Below are positions 33,191 to 42,068 of a DNA stretch of 64,000 nucleotides, piece by piece (position 1 is the first letter of the stretch; each line of letters begins with the position of its first letter). The position numbers were made by a program, and so were the translations under genes. The notes under the pieces were generated by a model, which was given only the letters and a program-made list of their open reading frames with translations, had not been told where the DNA came from and did no database searches. This DNA is from a bacterium (GTDB lineage Bacteria; Sysuimicrobiota; Sysuimicrobiia; Sysuimicrobiales; Segetimicrobiaceae). The stretch lies in the NCBI GenBank assembly GCA_035307765.1, contig DATGHU010000016.1:36382-100381 (forward strand), read 5' to 3'.

Positions 33191-35908
33191 ATGATGGAAT
33201 TCTGGATGTACTATCGGGTGATCCGCAAACACTACCGGACAGTGCTGATCGCGGTTCTCGTGGCGCTGGTGGTCGGGACGATCGCCGCCTGGCCCCGGTA
33301 TCAGGAGTACGTGGCCAGCGCGACGCTCACCACGTCGTCGCCGGACGCAAACCGATACACGCTCGTCCTGGTGACGGACCGAACCCAGGCGGCCCCCGGT
33401 CCGGACACCGCCCGCGTGATTGAACTGATCCAGAGCCGGACGGTGGCCGAGCGCGTCATCCAGCGCCTGAACTTGCGGACCACCCCGCAGGACCTCCGAA
33501 CCCGGGTGAAGGTCACCGGCGGACGAGATGCCTCTCCTCTGCTCACGCTCTCCGTGCAGGATCCGAATCCGGCCCAGGCCGTTCGACTGGCGAACACGTA
33601 CGCCGAGGTGGCCGTCGCGTATAACCAGGAGGTCAATCGTCGCGAAGCCACGTTGGCGCGACAGTATATCGAGGATAAGACCCAGCAGACCCAAACCGAG
33701 CTCACCCAGGCAGAGAATGCCCTGGACGCGTTCAAGCAGGGCCACGGAATCGTCTCAATGCCGACCCAGATGACCGCTGCGGTGCAGCACTACCTCGACC
33801 TCGTCAGCCAGCAGCGGACGGCGGAAGTCGACCAGCGGGAGCTCTCCGCGCGGATCGCCGACATCCGGGTGCGGCTCACCCAATTCTCACCCACTCGGAC
33901 CGACCAACAGTTCACCGAGAATCCGATACAGCAAAAGCTCCACAGCGATCTCGTCTCCCTGGAGGTTCAACTCGCCATCGCCCGGGCGACCTACACGGAG
34001 GAGCACCCCACGGTCGTCGCGCTCAAGCAGAAGATCGAGGTGCTCAAGACCGCCATGGCCGGTGAGATCCAAAAGGTCCTGGCCACCGAGTTCGTGCAGG
34101 TGAACCCGGTCTACGATGGCCTGATCAAGCAGCTGATCGATCTGGAAACCCAGCAGGTGGCGGTGCAGGCGCAGCTCCAGGCGCTGTCAACCATCGTGCC
34201 CCAGGAGCAGAAGAAGATGCCGGCGATGAACACCATCGACCGGGAGTATACTCGCTTGAGCCGGAATGTGCAGGTCCTCGAAACCGAGTACACGTCGCTC
34301 GAAGGCCGGCTGAACGACTTCCGGATCCAAGAAGAAGCGGCAATTGATCGGAATCCCGTCTACATCGTGGACACGGCGACGGCGGCGCAGCCGACCTCCC
34401 CGTCCCGCACGATGGTCCGCATCCTCGTCGCGGCGATGCTGGGCTTGGTCGGAGGAATCGGGCTCGTTGTCTTCCAGAGCCAGATCGACGACACCCTGAA
34501 GACGGCAAAGGACGCGGAGCGGCTGCTGGGGGTGCCGGTGTTGACCAGCGTGCCCAAGCACAACCCTCCGTTTGACGAGGCCTACCGGCTCCTCAAGACC
34601 GTGTTGGGCCTTCACGCGACCAACGGCAAGACCAAGGCCATCATGTTTACCAGTTCCCGGCCGGGGAGCGGAACATCCACGATCGTCTATCATCTTGCCC
34701 GGGCTGTCGCCCGTGGCGGCAAGCGGGTCACGGTCGTCGACGCGGATCTCCGCCGCCCGATGGCGCACCGCCTCTTTGGGGTGGCGAGCCAAGTTGGGGT
34801 AGTGGATGTGTTGACCGGCGCGGTCTCGCTCGGAGATGCCGTCCAGGCCGCCAAGATCGAGAACGTACGCGTCCTGCCGGCCGGCCAGAGCCCGGCGTCA
34901 TTCGCGGAGCTGCCCGATCTGTTCGGTACGTACACGATGACCCAGATGCTCGACAAGCTCCGGCGCGAGACCGACGTGATCTTGATCGATTCGCCGCCGG
35001 CCGTGCCGTTTGCGGAATCGCGGGCACTGGCATCCGTGGTCGACGGCGTGGTCCTGGTGCTCGCCGCCGGGCAGGCGCCCCGGGGGGTTGAACTGGACAC
35101 CAAACGCCAGTTGGAACGCGCCCACGCCCGGGTGCTCGGCGTCGTCGTGAACAAGGTTGATCCAGAGAGCGACGACGGCTACTACTTTCACGAGAAGTAC
35201 TCCAACCCCAACGCCGGTCGGAACCTAACGGTGCCGGCCGCCGCCGCCGGAATCGTTTTGCTGGTCGTCCTCATCACCGGCGGTGCGATCGCGGGAATCG
35301 GATTCCTGCTGTTCAAGGTCACCCCGATCGCCTTTGGTTTGATCTTCCACGGTGGGCGGATCGTGTCCGCTTGGCTGAGCCACATCGCCCCCATCGTGGC
35401 ATCCGCGGCGGGCCGCAGCACCCATGTGGCCGCGGAAGGCTTGGGCTCGGGCGCGCGCGCGGTGGCTTCGGGCACGGGGTCCGGTGCATTGACCGCTGCA
35501 GGGACCGTGGGCCAAGCAATTCAGGCAGCGATGGCAGGTGCGGGCATGCTGGTCGCCGGCATCGGGACCGCTGTGGAGATGGCCGGCCGGGCGATCCATA
35601 TGGTGGTCTCCGGGGTCGCGGGAGTGGGTCAGGCGGTGTTCGCGGGGGTCGGCACCGGCATCCAGACGCTGGTGAACGGGATCGGCGCAGGGGCCCAGGC
35701 TGTCATCCCGGCCGTGGGTCAGGCGATTCAGGCGGGAGCGGCGGGGGCGGGCACGCTGGTCGCCGGCATCGGGACCGGTGTGGAGATGGTCGGCCGGGCG
35801 ATCCATATGGTGGTTTCCGGGGTTTCTGGAACCGGCCAAGCCGCGTTATCAGGAGTCGGCACCGGCGTCCGCGCGGTCGCGACGATGCTCTTCACGGGGG
35901 CGCGTTAA
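33191..35908 (+). CDS. Wzz/BY-kinase-like polysaccharide co-polymerase with altered Walker A and a repetitive C-terminal tail
   Basis: A 905-residue inner-membrane protein. Order: membrane helix near residues 16-36, periplasmic Wzz domain with long coiled coils, second helix near 410-430, cytoplasmic BY-kinase-like ATPase near 455-660, then an unusual tail. The Walker A position reads RPGSGTST, so the lysine expected before S/T is Thr495 (codon ACA). The A' motif (VVDADLRRP) and Walker B (VILIDSPPA) are intact. A small tyrosine group (GYYFHEKY) replaces the usual tyrosine cluster. A third hydrophobic segment follows near 682-707, then a Gly/Ala/Val-rich extension with two copies of a 69-residue unit. 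It is probably a chain-length regulator, doubtful as a kinase. Confidence 0.88.
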   Translation: MMEFWMYYRVIRKHYRTVLIAVLVALVVGTIAAWPRYQEYVASATLTTSSPDANRYTLVLVTDRTQAAPGPDTARVIELIQSRTVAERVIQRLNLRTTPQDLRTRVKVTGGRDASPLLTLSVQDPNPAQAVRLANTYAEVAVAYNQEVNRREATLARQYIEDKTQQTQTELTQAENALDAFKQGHGIVSMPTQMTAAVQHYLDLVSQQRTAEVDQRELSARIADIRVRLTQFSPTRTDQQFTENPIQQKLHSDLVSLEVQLAIARATYTEEHPTVVALKQKIEVLKTAMAGEIQKVLATEFVQVNPVYDGLIKQLIDLETQQVAVQAQLQALSTIVPQEQKKMPAMNTIDREYTRLSRNVQVLETEYTSLEGRLNDFRIQEEAAIDRNPVYIVDTATAAQPTSPSRTMVRILVAAMLGLVGGIGLVVFQSQIDDTLKTAKDAERLLGVPVLTSVPKHNPPFDEAYRLLKTVLGLHATNGKTKAIMFTSSRPGSGTSTIVYHLARAVARGGKRVTVVDADLRRPMAHRLFGVASQVGVVDVLTGAVSLGDAVQAAKIENVRVLPAGQSPASFAELPDLFGTYTMTQMLDKLRRETDVILIDSPPAVPFAESRALASVVDGVVLVLAAGQAPRGVELDTKRQLERAHARVLGVVVNKVDPESDDGYYFHEKYSNPNAGRNLTVPAAAAGIVLLVVLITGGAIAGIGFLLFKVTPIAFGLIFHGGRIVSAWLSHIAPIVASAAGRSTHVAAEGLGSGARAVASGTGSGALTAAGTVGQAIQAAMAGAGMLVAGIGTAVEMAGRAIHMVVSGVAGVGQAVFAGVGTGIQTLVNGIGAGAQAVIPAVGQAIQAGAAGAGTLVAGIGTGVEMVGRAIHMVVSGVSGTGQAALSGVGTGVRAVATMLFTGAR
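35505..35880 (+). repeat. tandem 207-base repeat encoding the C-terminal tail of the BY-kinase-like protein
   Basis: Two copies begin at 35505 and 35712, each opening with CCGTGGG and sharing long identical blocks such as TGGTCGCCGGCATCGGGACC and CGATCCATATGGTGGT. The period is 207 bases, or 69 residues. The second copy diverges towards the gene end. In protein the shared pieces include GQAIQA, LVAGIGT and GRAIHMVVSGV. Confidence 0.85.
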
Positions 35909-35909
35909 G

Positions 35910-37265
35910 ATGGCGCAACCCACGCTGGCTCTCAACACCACTGGAACACGGCTCCACACGGATGTGGGGCTTGCCGAAAAGATCACGACCCGGACCGCCA
36001 CCGTTGCGGTGATCGGCCTGGGTTACGTCGGCTTGCCGCTCGCTCGAGTTCTGGGCGGAGCGGGATACCGCGTTCTGGGGCTAGAGATCGACAAGACGCG
36101 CGTCGCCGCGTTAAATGCCGGGACATCCTATATCGACGACGTGGCCGACGGGGATCTCAGACCACTCGTGACCGGCGGTACGGTGTCGGCAACCTCGGAT
36201 CCTAAGGTGCTGGAGGGGGCCGACGCCGTCATCATCTGCGTCCCCACGCCCCTCACCCGAGCCAAGCAGCCGGACCTCTCGTACGTGACGGCGGCGGTCG
36301 CGCAGATCGTCCCGCATCTGCATCCCGGTCAACTGATTGTGCTGGAAAGCACGACCTATCCCGGGACGACACAAGAAGTTGTGAAGCCCATTCTGGAGCG
36401 TTCGGGGTTGACGGCCGGAGAGCATTTCTGGTTGGCGTTCTCTCCTGAGCGCCTCGACCCCGGCAATCGGGGCCGCGTGATCCAAGCGGTCCCCAAGATC
36501 GTGGGAGGGCTGACGCCCCGGTGCACCGAGCTCGCGACCTTACTGTACCAGCAGGTCACCGCAAAGGTCGTCCCGGTCTCTTCCTCGACCGTGGCCGAGA
36601 TGGTTAAGGTCTACGAGAACGTCTTCCGCAACGTCAACATCGCACTCGTCAACGAGTTGACGCTGCTCTGCGATCGAATGGGCCTGGACGTGTGGGAAAT
36701 CATCGAAGCCGCGGGGACCAAACCCTATGGGTTCATGCCCTTTCAGCCCGGGCCCGGCGTCGGCGGACACTGCATCCCGGTGGACCCCTACTATCTCTCC
36801 GCCAAAGCGCGGGAGTACGACTTCCACGTCCGGTTCATCGAGCTGGCCGCGACGGTGAATGACAGCATGCCGTACTACGTTCTCTCGCGGACCACCGCGG
36901 CTCTCGGCGGCCACGGGAAGACGTTACGGGGCGCCAAGGTGCTGATCTTGGGGGTCGCGTACAAAAAAGACATCTCCGACCCGCGAGAGTCGCCATCGCT
37001 CAAGATCATCGAGTTGCTGGAGAAGCGCGGTGCAACGGTCGCGTACCACGATCCACACGTTCCGCACGTGGCCCTCGCGAACCCGCGGGTGACGCTGACC
37101 TCGGTGGCGCTCACCGATGAGGTGCTCGAGGCCGCGGATTGTGTCGTCATTGCCACGGATCACACCGCTCTCGATTACACGCGGGTTGCGGCGAAGGCCC
37201 GGCTGGTGATCGACACGAGGAACGCACTGAGGGGGAACGGCGGCCCGCACGTGGTGCGGCTCTGA
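35910..37265 (+). CDS. UDP-glucose/UDP-N-acetylglucosamine-type nucleotide-sugar dehydrogenase
   Basis: A 451-residue NAD-dependent enzyme oxidising a nucleotide sugar to its uronic acid in two steps. It has the Rossmann motif VAVIGLGYVGLPLA, ESTTYPGTT, the middle-domain FSPERLDPGN, and the catalytic cysteine in GPGVGGHCIPVDPYYL. The C-terminal domain has VLILGVAYKKDISDPRESP. These features match the WbpA/TuaD-type families; which sugar is oxidised is uncertain. The ATG at 35910 lies one base after the previous stop. Confidence 0.9.
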   Translation: MAQPTLALNTTGTRLHTDVGLAEKITTRTATVAVIGLGYVGLPLARVLGGAGYRVLGLEIDKTRVAALNAGTSYIDDVADGDLRPLVTGGTVSATSDPKVLEGADAVIICVPTPLTRAKQPDLSYVTAAVAQIVPHLHPGQLIVLESTTYPGTTQEVVKPILERSGLTAGEHFWLAFSPERLDPGNRGRVIQAVPKIVGGLTPRCTELATLLYQQVTAKVVPVSSSTVAEMVKVYENVFRNVNIALVNELTLLCDRMGLDVWEIIEAAGTKPYGFMPFQPGPGVGGHCIPVDPYYLSAKAREYDFHVRFIELAATVNDSMPYYVLSRTTAALGGHGKTLRGAKVLILGVAYKKDISDPRESPSLKIIELLEKRGATVAYHDPHVPHVALANPRVTLTSVALTDEVLEAADCVVIATDHTALDYTRVAAKARLVIDTRNALRGNGGPHVVRL

Positions 37266-38536
37266 TGCGGGACGCGACGGGCCGCGGGAGGGGCCTCCAG
37301 GTTGAGGAGCGTGTGCTGCTGATCGCGCTGTTCCTCTTCGCGTTACTGGTGCGGGTCGTGGTGATCGCCCACACCATCGGGTTCCAAACCGATGGCCTGT
37401 CCGAGCCGGCGGCTGACAGCCGGATCCATCTCGCGCTCGTCCAGAGCCTCCTCGGTCACCACGGATACAGCCTGAGGGGCCGGCCGACGGCGATTACCCC
37501 CCCGCTCTACATATTTCTTCTCGCGGGGCTCTATCGGGTGAGCGGCAGCCCGGCGGCAATTCGGCTCGCCCAGGCGCTGCTGGGGGCGGTGTGCTGCCTG
37601 ATCGTATACGCGGTCGGCCGGAAGATCGCCAATCCCCAGACCGGTGCCGTCGCGGCCGCGCTCCTAGGCGCCCACCCGCTCGTGGCGTACCTCGCGGGGT
37701 TGCATCTCACGGAGAACCTCTTCCTCTTTCTCCTGCTCGTTCTGCTGCTCCAGTCGCTGCGCGTCGCCGAGCGGCCCACCCCCTGGGCCATGGTCGTCAT
37801 GGGCGGGCTGTTCGGCTTGACCGCACTCACGCGCGCGGTGTTCCTTGCCTTCCTGCCCTTCCTCCTCGTGTGGGCCACCGCCGTCTGGGGCTGGCGCAAT
37901 CCGCTGGCCTACCGGGTGTTCGCGGTGGTCGCCGCGAGTGCGGTCCTTGTGATTCTCCCTTGGGCGGTGCGCAATTACCTTGCCCTCGGCGGGGTGGTTC
38001 CGGTGCAGAGCAACGGCGGCATGGTCTTCTGGGCGGGGAACAACCCGTACTCGGATGGCCAGATGGTCTGGCCGACGCGCGGGACCTGGTCGGATGGGCC
38101 CGCCCCCGACAACGGGATGTATGGGTGGCAAGGCGTGGGCCCCGGCGAGGAGAACCGCCGGTTTGTCACCGCCGCGCTGTCCTGGATCCGGCACCATCCC
38201 GGTGACTACCTCCGATTGTTGGGGGAGAAACTCGGACGTTTGTATGGCTTCTCGCGGGCCGCCGATCCCCGGGAGATCCCGGTGCCGTTCAGCGTGGTGG
38301 TGTTTCACATCGCCCTGCTCGCCGCGGCGTTTGGGGGGGTCATGGTAACGATCCACCGGTGGAAGGCGTACATTCTGCTGCTGGGGCTCATCGTGTTTAC
38401 GAACGCCACCACGCTCCTTTTTAGCGGGGGGACCCGCTACAGCGTGCCGATGCTGCCGAGCCTAGTCATCTTCGCGGCCGCCGCCCTGGTGACGGCTTGG
38501 AGTGCGTCAACAAGACCCCTGGAGGCGTTGCGATGA
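37265..38536 (+). CDS. GT-C (ArnT/PMT-like) glycosyltransferase
   Basis: A 423-residue integral membrane protein with about ten helices. The first periplasmic loop holds an acidic motif (EPAADSRIH), where GT-C enzymes place their catalytic Asp/Glu, followed by PPLYIFLLAGLYR. A large soluble loop near residues 235-310 (NNPYSDGQMVWPTRGTW) faces outside. It probably transfers a sugar from a lipid-phosphate donor to the growing glycan. It begins within the dehydrogenase stop (TGATG) and is followed by the polymerase/ligase gene with an ATGA overlap. Confidence 0.8.
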   Translation: MRDATGRGRGLQVEERVLLIALFLFALLVRVVVIAHTIGFQTDGLSEPAADSRIHLALVQSLLGHHGYSLRGRPTAITPPLYIFLLAGLYRVSGSPAAIRLAQALLGAVCCLIVYAVGRKIANPQTGAVAAALLGAHPLVAYLAGLHLTENLFLFLLLVLLLQSLRVAERPTPWAMVVMGGLFGLTALTRAVFLAFLPFLLVWATAVWGWRNPLAYRVFAVVAASAVLVILPWAVRNYLALGGVVPVQSNGGMVFWAGNNPYSDGQMVWPTRGTWSDGPAPDNGMYGWQGVGPGEENRRFVTAALSWIRHHPGDYLRLLGEKLGRLYGFSRAADPREIPVPFSVVVFHIALLAAAFGGVMVTIHRWKAYILLLGLIVFTNATTLLFSGGTRYSVPMLPSLVIFAAAALVTAWSASTRPLEALR

Positions 38537-39879
38537 CCGCGGGCGGTCTCCCAACGCCAGCGCTGCTCATTCTGGGGGTGGCCTTCATCATGCTGGCGCT
38601 GGCCAGCCCCAAAGCCGCGTTGTTCGTCATCCTCCCGACGATCGCGCTCGCTCCCGAGACCCAAGTCGGACTGGTCGTCATCCGCCCGGATGATGTGATG
38701 ATCGCGATCCTGGCGGTCTCATGGGGCGTCCGGCGGCTGGTGAGCACGGCGCGCGGGCGCACCCCGCTGGATCAGCCGCTCGTTTTGTACTTCATCATCG
38801 GGCTCGCCGCGACGCTCTGGGGAGCGGCGATCGGAACCGCGGACCTCACCTCCCCCGCCAAATTCTCGGCCTCGGGACTGCATCTGCTCAAGCGATTGGA
38901 GTTCATTCTGTTCTTCTTCGTGATCAGAGACAGCATCCGATCGATCGTCGATGCCCGACGGCTGATTTATACGTTCATGGCCGCGCTGGCGGCCTTGAGC
39001 GTCTATTCGCTCATCACGTACCGGCAAACCGGCACGATCGCGCTCGGTCCCAGCGGCACGCCCATTCATGAGCCGGGACTGGCGTCGCTGTTGAACATCG
39101 CGTTGGCGCTGGGGTTCCTGGTTCGTCCCGCGGTGGTTGGCCGGGCCTGGGTGATGCTTGCGGTGCTCGTCGGGTCGCTGTACACGCTCCCGTTCGGGTT
39201 GGGGCGCAACTACCTGTCGGCGACCCTGCTCATGCTGGTCATCGTGGCCGTGTGGCGGAAACGGCCGATCCTGCTCCTCTTGCCGATCACCACCTTGGTC
39301 ATCTCCGTGGTGGGGGTGACCCTCTTCCCGGAGAACGTGACGCAACGGTTTCTCACGTTGACCTCGATCTTCAACGCTCCGGCCCAGGCCAGCGCGCTCG
39401 GCGTCTCCATCTTCGACCGGTTTGCGCCAGGGATCGAGCACAGCCTTCAGGTGTTGACCACATCGCCCGTCCTGGGTTGGGGGCTCGGCAGCATCGCGCT
39501 CGGCAGCATCGACAGCGAATACGCGGGCCAGTTCATTTATACGGGACTCCTGGGGTTCTTGATCTTCCTTTGGGTGGTCGTGCGCATCGCGAGGACGGCG
39601 CACGACGCGTACCGTGCGGCTCTGGCGAGCAACTCCCCGGCGTTGCCGATGATCACCGGGCTGCAGCATTGTCTCCTGGGCTACGCCCTGTACAGCGTCT
39701 TCAGCCCTTCGATTTCCGCCGCCCGAGCCGGGGCGTTCTTCTTCACCGTGCTCGGCCTGGTCGCGGTGCTCCACCGGGAGGTGGCCGCGGCGGGGGTGCG
39801 GGAGGCGTCGCCGGCCGATGCATGGAGCGAGCCATCAACGGGGGCACTCGGAGCCCCGGCCGCGGAGTGGACGGTATGA
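38533..39879 (+). CDS. O-antigen ligase/polymerase-like membrane protein
   Basis: A 448-residue protein with about eleven membrane helices and a large periplasmic loop (FPENVTQRFLTLTSIF through FDRFAPGIEHS) before the last three helices, the layout of the Wzy_C/WaaL family. The segment SPVLGWGLGSIALG matches the family's GxGxG-like loop. It may polymerise the polysaccharide or attach it to an acceptor. Overlaps by ATGA on both sides place it firmly in the operon. Confidence 0.82.
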   Translation: MTAGGLPTPALLILGVAFIMLALASPKAALFVILPTIALAPETQVGLVVIRPDDVMIAILAVSWGVRRLVSTARGRTPLDQPLVLYFIIGLAATLWGAAIGTADLTSPAKFSASGLHLLKRLEFILFFFVIRDSIRSIVDARRLIYTFMAALAALSVYSLITYRQTGTIALGPSGTPIHEPGLASLLNIALALGFLVRPAVVGRAWVMLAVLVGSLYTLPFGLGRNYLSATLLMLVIVAVWRKRPILLLLPITTLVISVVGVTLFPENVTQRFLTLTSIFNAPAQASALGVSIFDRFAPGIEHSLQVLTTSPVLGWGLGSIALGSIDSEYAGQFIYTGLLGFLIFLWVVVRIARTAHDAYRAALASNSPALPMITGLQHCLLGYALYSVFSPSISAARAGAFFFTVLGLVAVLHREVAAAGVREASPADAWSEPSTGALGAPAAEWTV

Positions 39880-40757
39880 TCCGGGATACGGCGCTCCACG
39901 CGATGGCCGTGGAGTCCAAGGAGGGTAGACGGGTGATCGAACTCGTGGTTGAGAGCAACCACCAGGCGTCTGTGCGACAGGCGCTTCGGGAGCTCTGGGC
40001 ATATCGCGACGTGATGTGGGCATTCGCCGAGCGCAACGTTCGATTGAAGTACAAGCAGGCGGCGCTGGGGGTCCTCTGGGCGCTGATTCAGCCGCTGTCG
40101 TTTCTGGCGATCTTCGTGGTGTTGTTCGGACGTTTCGCCAAACCGAGCGGGGATGTCAGCTCGTACCCGGCGTTTGCGCTCTCCGCATTGATCCCCTGGA
40201 TGTTCCTGCAGACGGCGGTTTCGTTCGGGGCACAAGCGTTGATGATGGACGGCGCGCTGCTGCGGAAGGTCTACTTCGCCCGGGAGGCTCCCATTCTGGG
40301 GGGCGTCTTGGGGTCGGGGCTGGATTTCGCGATCGGGCTGGGGATGCTGCTCGTGCTCAGCCCGTTCCTGGGCATCCATTACTCGTGGGCGATGCTGCTG
40401 GCGGTCCCGCTGTGGGGGATCCTGGCCCTGCTGGCCTCGGGGGTGGCGATGGCGATGGGCGCGCTTACCATCTACTACCGAGACTTCCGATATGCGCTGC
40501 CGCTGATGCTGCAGTTGTGGATGTTTGCCAGCCCCGTCGCCTACCCGCTCACCGCGGTGCCGGAGCGGTGGAGGCCCGTGTACATTCTCCTCAACCCTGC
40601 GGCCGGCATTCTGGACGGTTTCCGGCGGACCCTGACCCAGGGCCGAGGACCCGATCTGGGGCTATTGGCCTTGAGCACCGCGGTCTCGCTCCTCGTGGCC
40701 TGGCTCGGATATCGGCTGTTCAAGCACATGGAACCCGGCTTCGCGGACGTGGTGTAG
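39876..40757 (+). CDS. ABC-2 type polysaccharide/O-antigen export permease (Wzm-like)
   Basis: A 293-residue permease with six membrane helices. The N-terminal cytoplasmic segment contains LWAYRDVMWAFAERNVRLKYKQAALGVLW, the ABC-2 interface helix, and it has the FVVLFGRFAKP and YYRDFRYALPLMLQLWM blocks found in TagG/Wzm proteins. It pairs with the ATPase encoded three bases downstream to flip a lipid-linked polysaccharide outward. Confidence 0.9.
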   Translation: MIRDTALHAMAVESKEGRRVIELVVESNHQASVRQALRELWAYRDVMWAFAERNVRLKYKQAALGVLWALIQPLSFLAIFVVLFGRFAKPSGDVSSYPAFALSALIPWMFLQTAVSFGAQALMMDGALLRKVYFAREAPILGGVLGSGLDFAIGLGMLLVLSPFLGIHYSWAMLLAVPLWGILALLASGVAMAMGALTIYYRDFRYALPLMLQLWMFASPVAYPLTAVPERWRPVYILLNPAAGILDGFRRTLTQGRGPDLGLLALSTAVSLLVAWLGYRLFKHMEPGFADVV

Positions 40758-40760
40758 ATT

Positions 40761-42068
40761 ATGACCTGGGCCGTGCGTTTCGAGGACGTCAGTAAGCGCT
40801 ATCGAGGGGTGGGCGGGCCGATGTACCCCGCCCTGCGCTACGATCTCGCCCAATTCGGGCGGAGGCTGGTGGGCCGCGGCCGTCGGAGCGAGGCGAACCC
40901 GAAGGGCCGGATGGCCCTCGAGCACGTGTCGTTCGAGGTGCAGCAGGGGGAGTCGTACGCGCTCATCGGTCCGAACGGCGCGGGCAAGACCACCGCGCTC
41001 AAGCTCCTCACCCGGATCTCGTATCCGACCGGCGGCCGCGTCCGGGTGCGCGGCCGTGTGGCGGCGTTGATCGAGGTCGGTGCGGGGATCCACCCCGAAC
41101 TGACCGGCCGGGAGAACGTCTGGCTCTACGGACGGATCATGGGCATGCCGCGTGACGAGATCAAGCGTCGGTTCGACGAGATCGTCGACTTCGCGGAGAT
41201 CGGCGAGGCCCTCGATCGGCCGGTGAAGATGTACTCGAGCGGGATGCAGCTGCGGCTGGGGTTTGCCGTGGCCAGCCACCTCGACCCGGACATCTTCGTC
41301 ATCGACGAGGCCTTGGCCGTGGGCGACGCGGGGTTCCAGGCCAAGTGCGTCGAGCGGATGATGAGCCTGGTGCGGGAGGGTCGGACCCTGCTGTTTGTCT
41401 CGCACAACCTTACCGCGGTCGAGGCGATCTGCCGTCGCGGGGTGTTCCTCTTGGACGGACGGGTGGAGGCGTTGGGCGAGACCCGCGGGGTGCTGCGGAA
41501 CTATCTGGATTGGGTGGACACTCGCCAGCAAGCCCGCATCATTCGGGAGTTTCAACCGCGTCCCTCGCGGTTCCTGAAGGTCGAGCGGGTGAGGTACTTT
41601 GACGTGCACGGGGTGGAGCGCGCCGCGTTCCGCACGGGCGAAGCGATGGAGATTCGGCTGACCGTGCACGCGGAGATCCCGCTGCTGCGGCCGTGTTTCA
41701 GCATCGGCATCAGCCGCGGCGGACCCAGCACGCTCATCGTCTGCTCGATGTTGGCGGACGGCCAGATCCCCGACCAGATCGACGGGCGGTTCGAGGTCTC
41801 GTGCCACATCCCCAAGCTGCCACTGCTCCCGAGTGTCTACCAGACGTGGTGCTCGGTCGTGAACAGTCATGCCTACGGCGATCTCTTCGACTGGCAGCCC
41901 GTCGGGGCGTTCCGGGTCTCGGACGGACCCGCTTGGCACAACGGACCCGCGCTGATCGGGACGTGGATCGACAGCCCGGTGTACACCGACTACCGCTGGC
42001 AGTGGCGGAAGGCGGCGCCCGCCGAGCCCGATGCCGAACCGGCACCGGCCGGGGCGCACGCGCCGTGA
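40761..42068 (+). CDS. polysaccharide ABC transporter ATP-binding protein (Wzt-like) with carbohydrate-binding domain
   Basis: A 435-residue ATPase. The nucleotide-binding domain has Walker A GPNGAGKTT, the signature YSSGMQLRLGF, Walker B IFVIDEALAVGD and the SHN switch histidine. Residues beyond about 260 form a beta-rich C-terminal domain as in Wzt of E. coli O9a, which binds the chain terminus before export. This implies the polymer is completed in the cytoplasm and its end is recognised by the transporter. It ends with a GTGA overlap to the deacetylase gene. Confidence 0.92.
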   Translation: MTWAVRFEDVSKRYRGVGGPMYPALRYDLAQFGRRLVGRGRRSEANPKGRMALEHVSFEVQQGESYALIGPNGAGKTTALKLLTRISYPTGGRVRVRGRVAALIEVGAGIHPELTGRENVWLYGRIMGMPRDEIKRRFDEIVDFAEIGEALDRPVKMYSSGMQLRLGFAVASHLDPDIFVIDEALAVGDAGFQAKCVERMMSLVREGRTLLFVSHNLTAVEAICRRGVFLLDGRVEALGETRGVLRNYLDWVDTRQQARIIREFQPRPSRFLKVERVRYFDVHGVERAAFRTGEAMEIRLTVHAEIPLLRPCFSIGISRGGPSTLIVCSMLADGQIPDQIDGRFEVSCHIPKLPLLPSVYQTWCSVVNSHAYGDLFDWQPVGAFRVSDGPAWHNGPALIGTWIDSPVYTDYRWQWRKAAPAEPDAEPAPAGAHAP

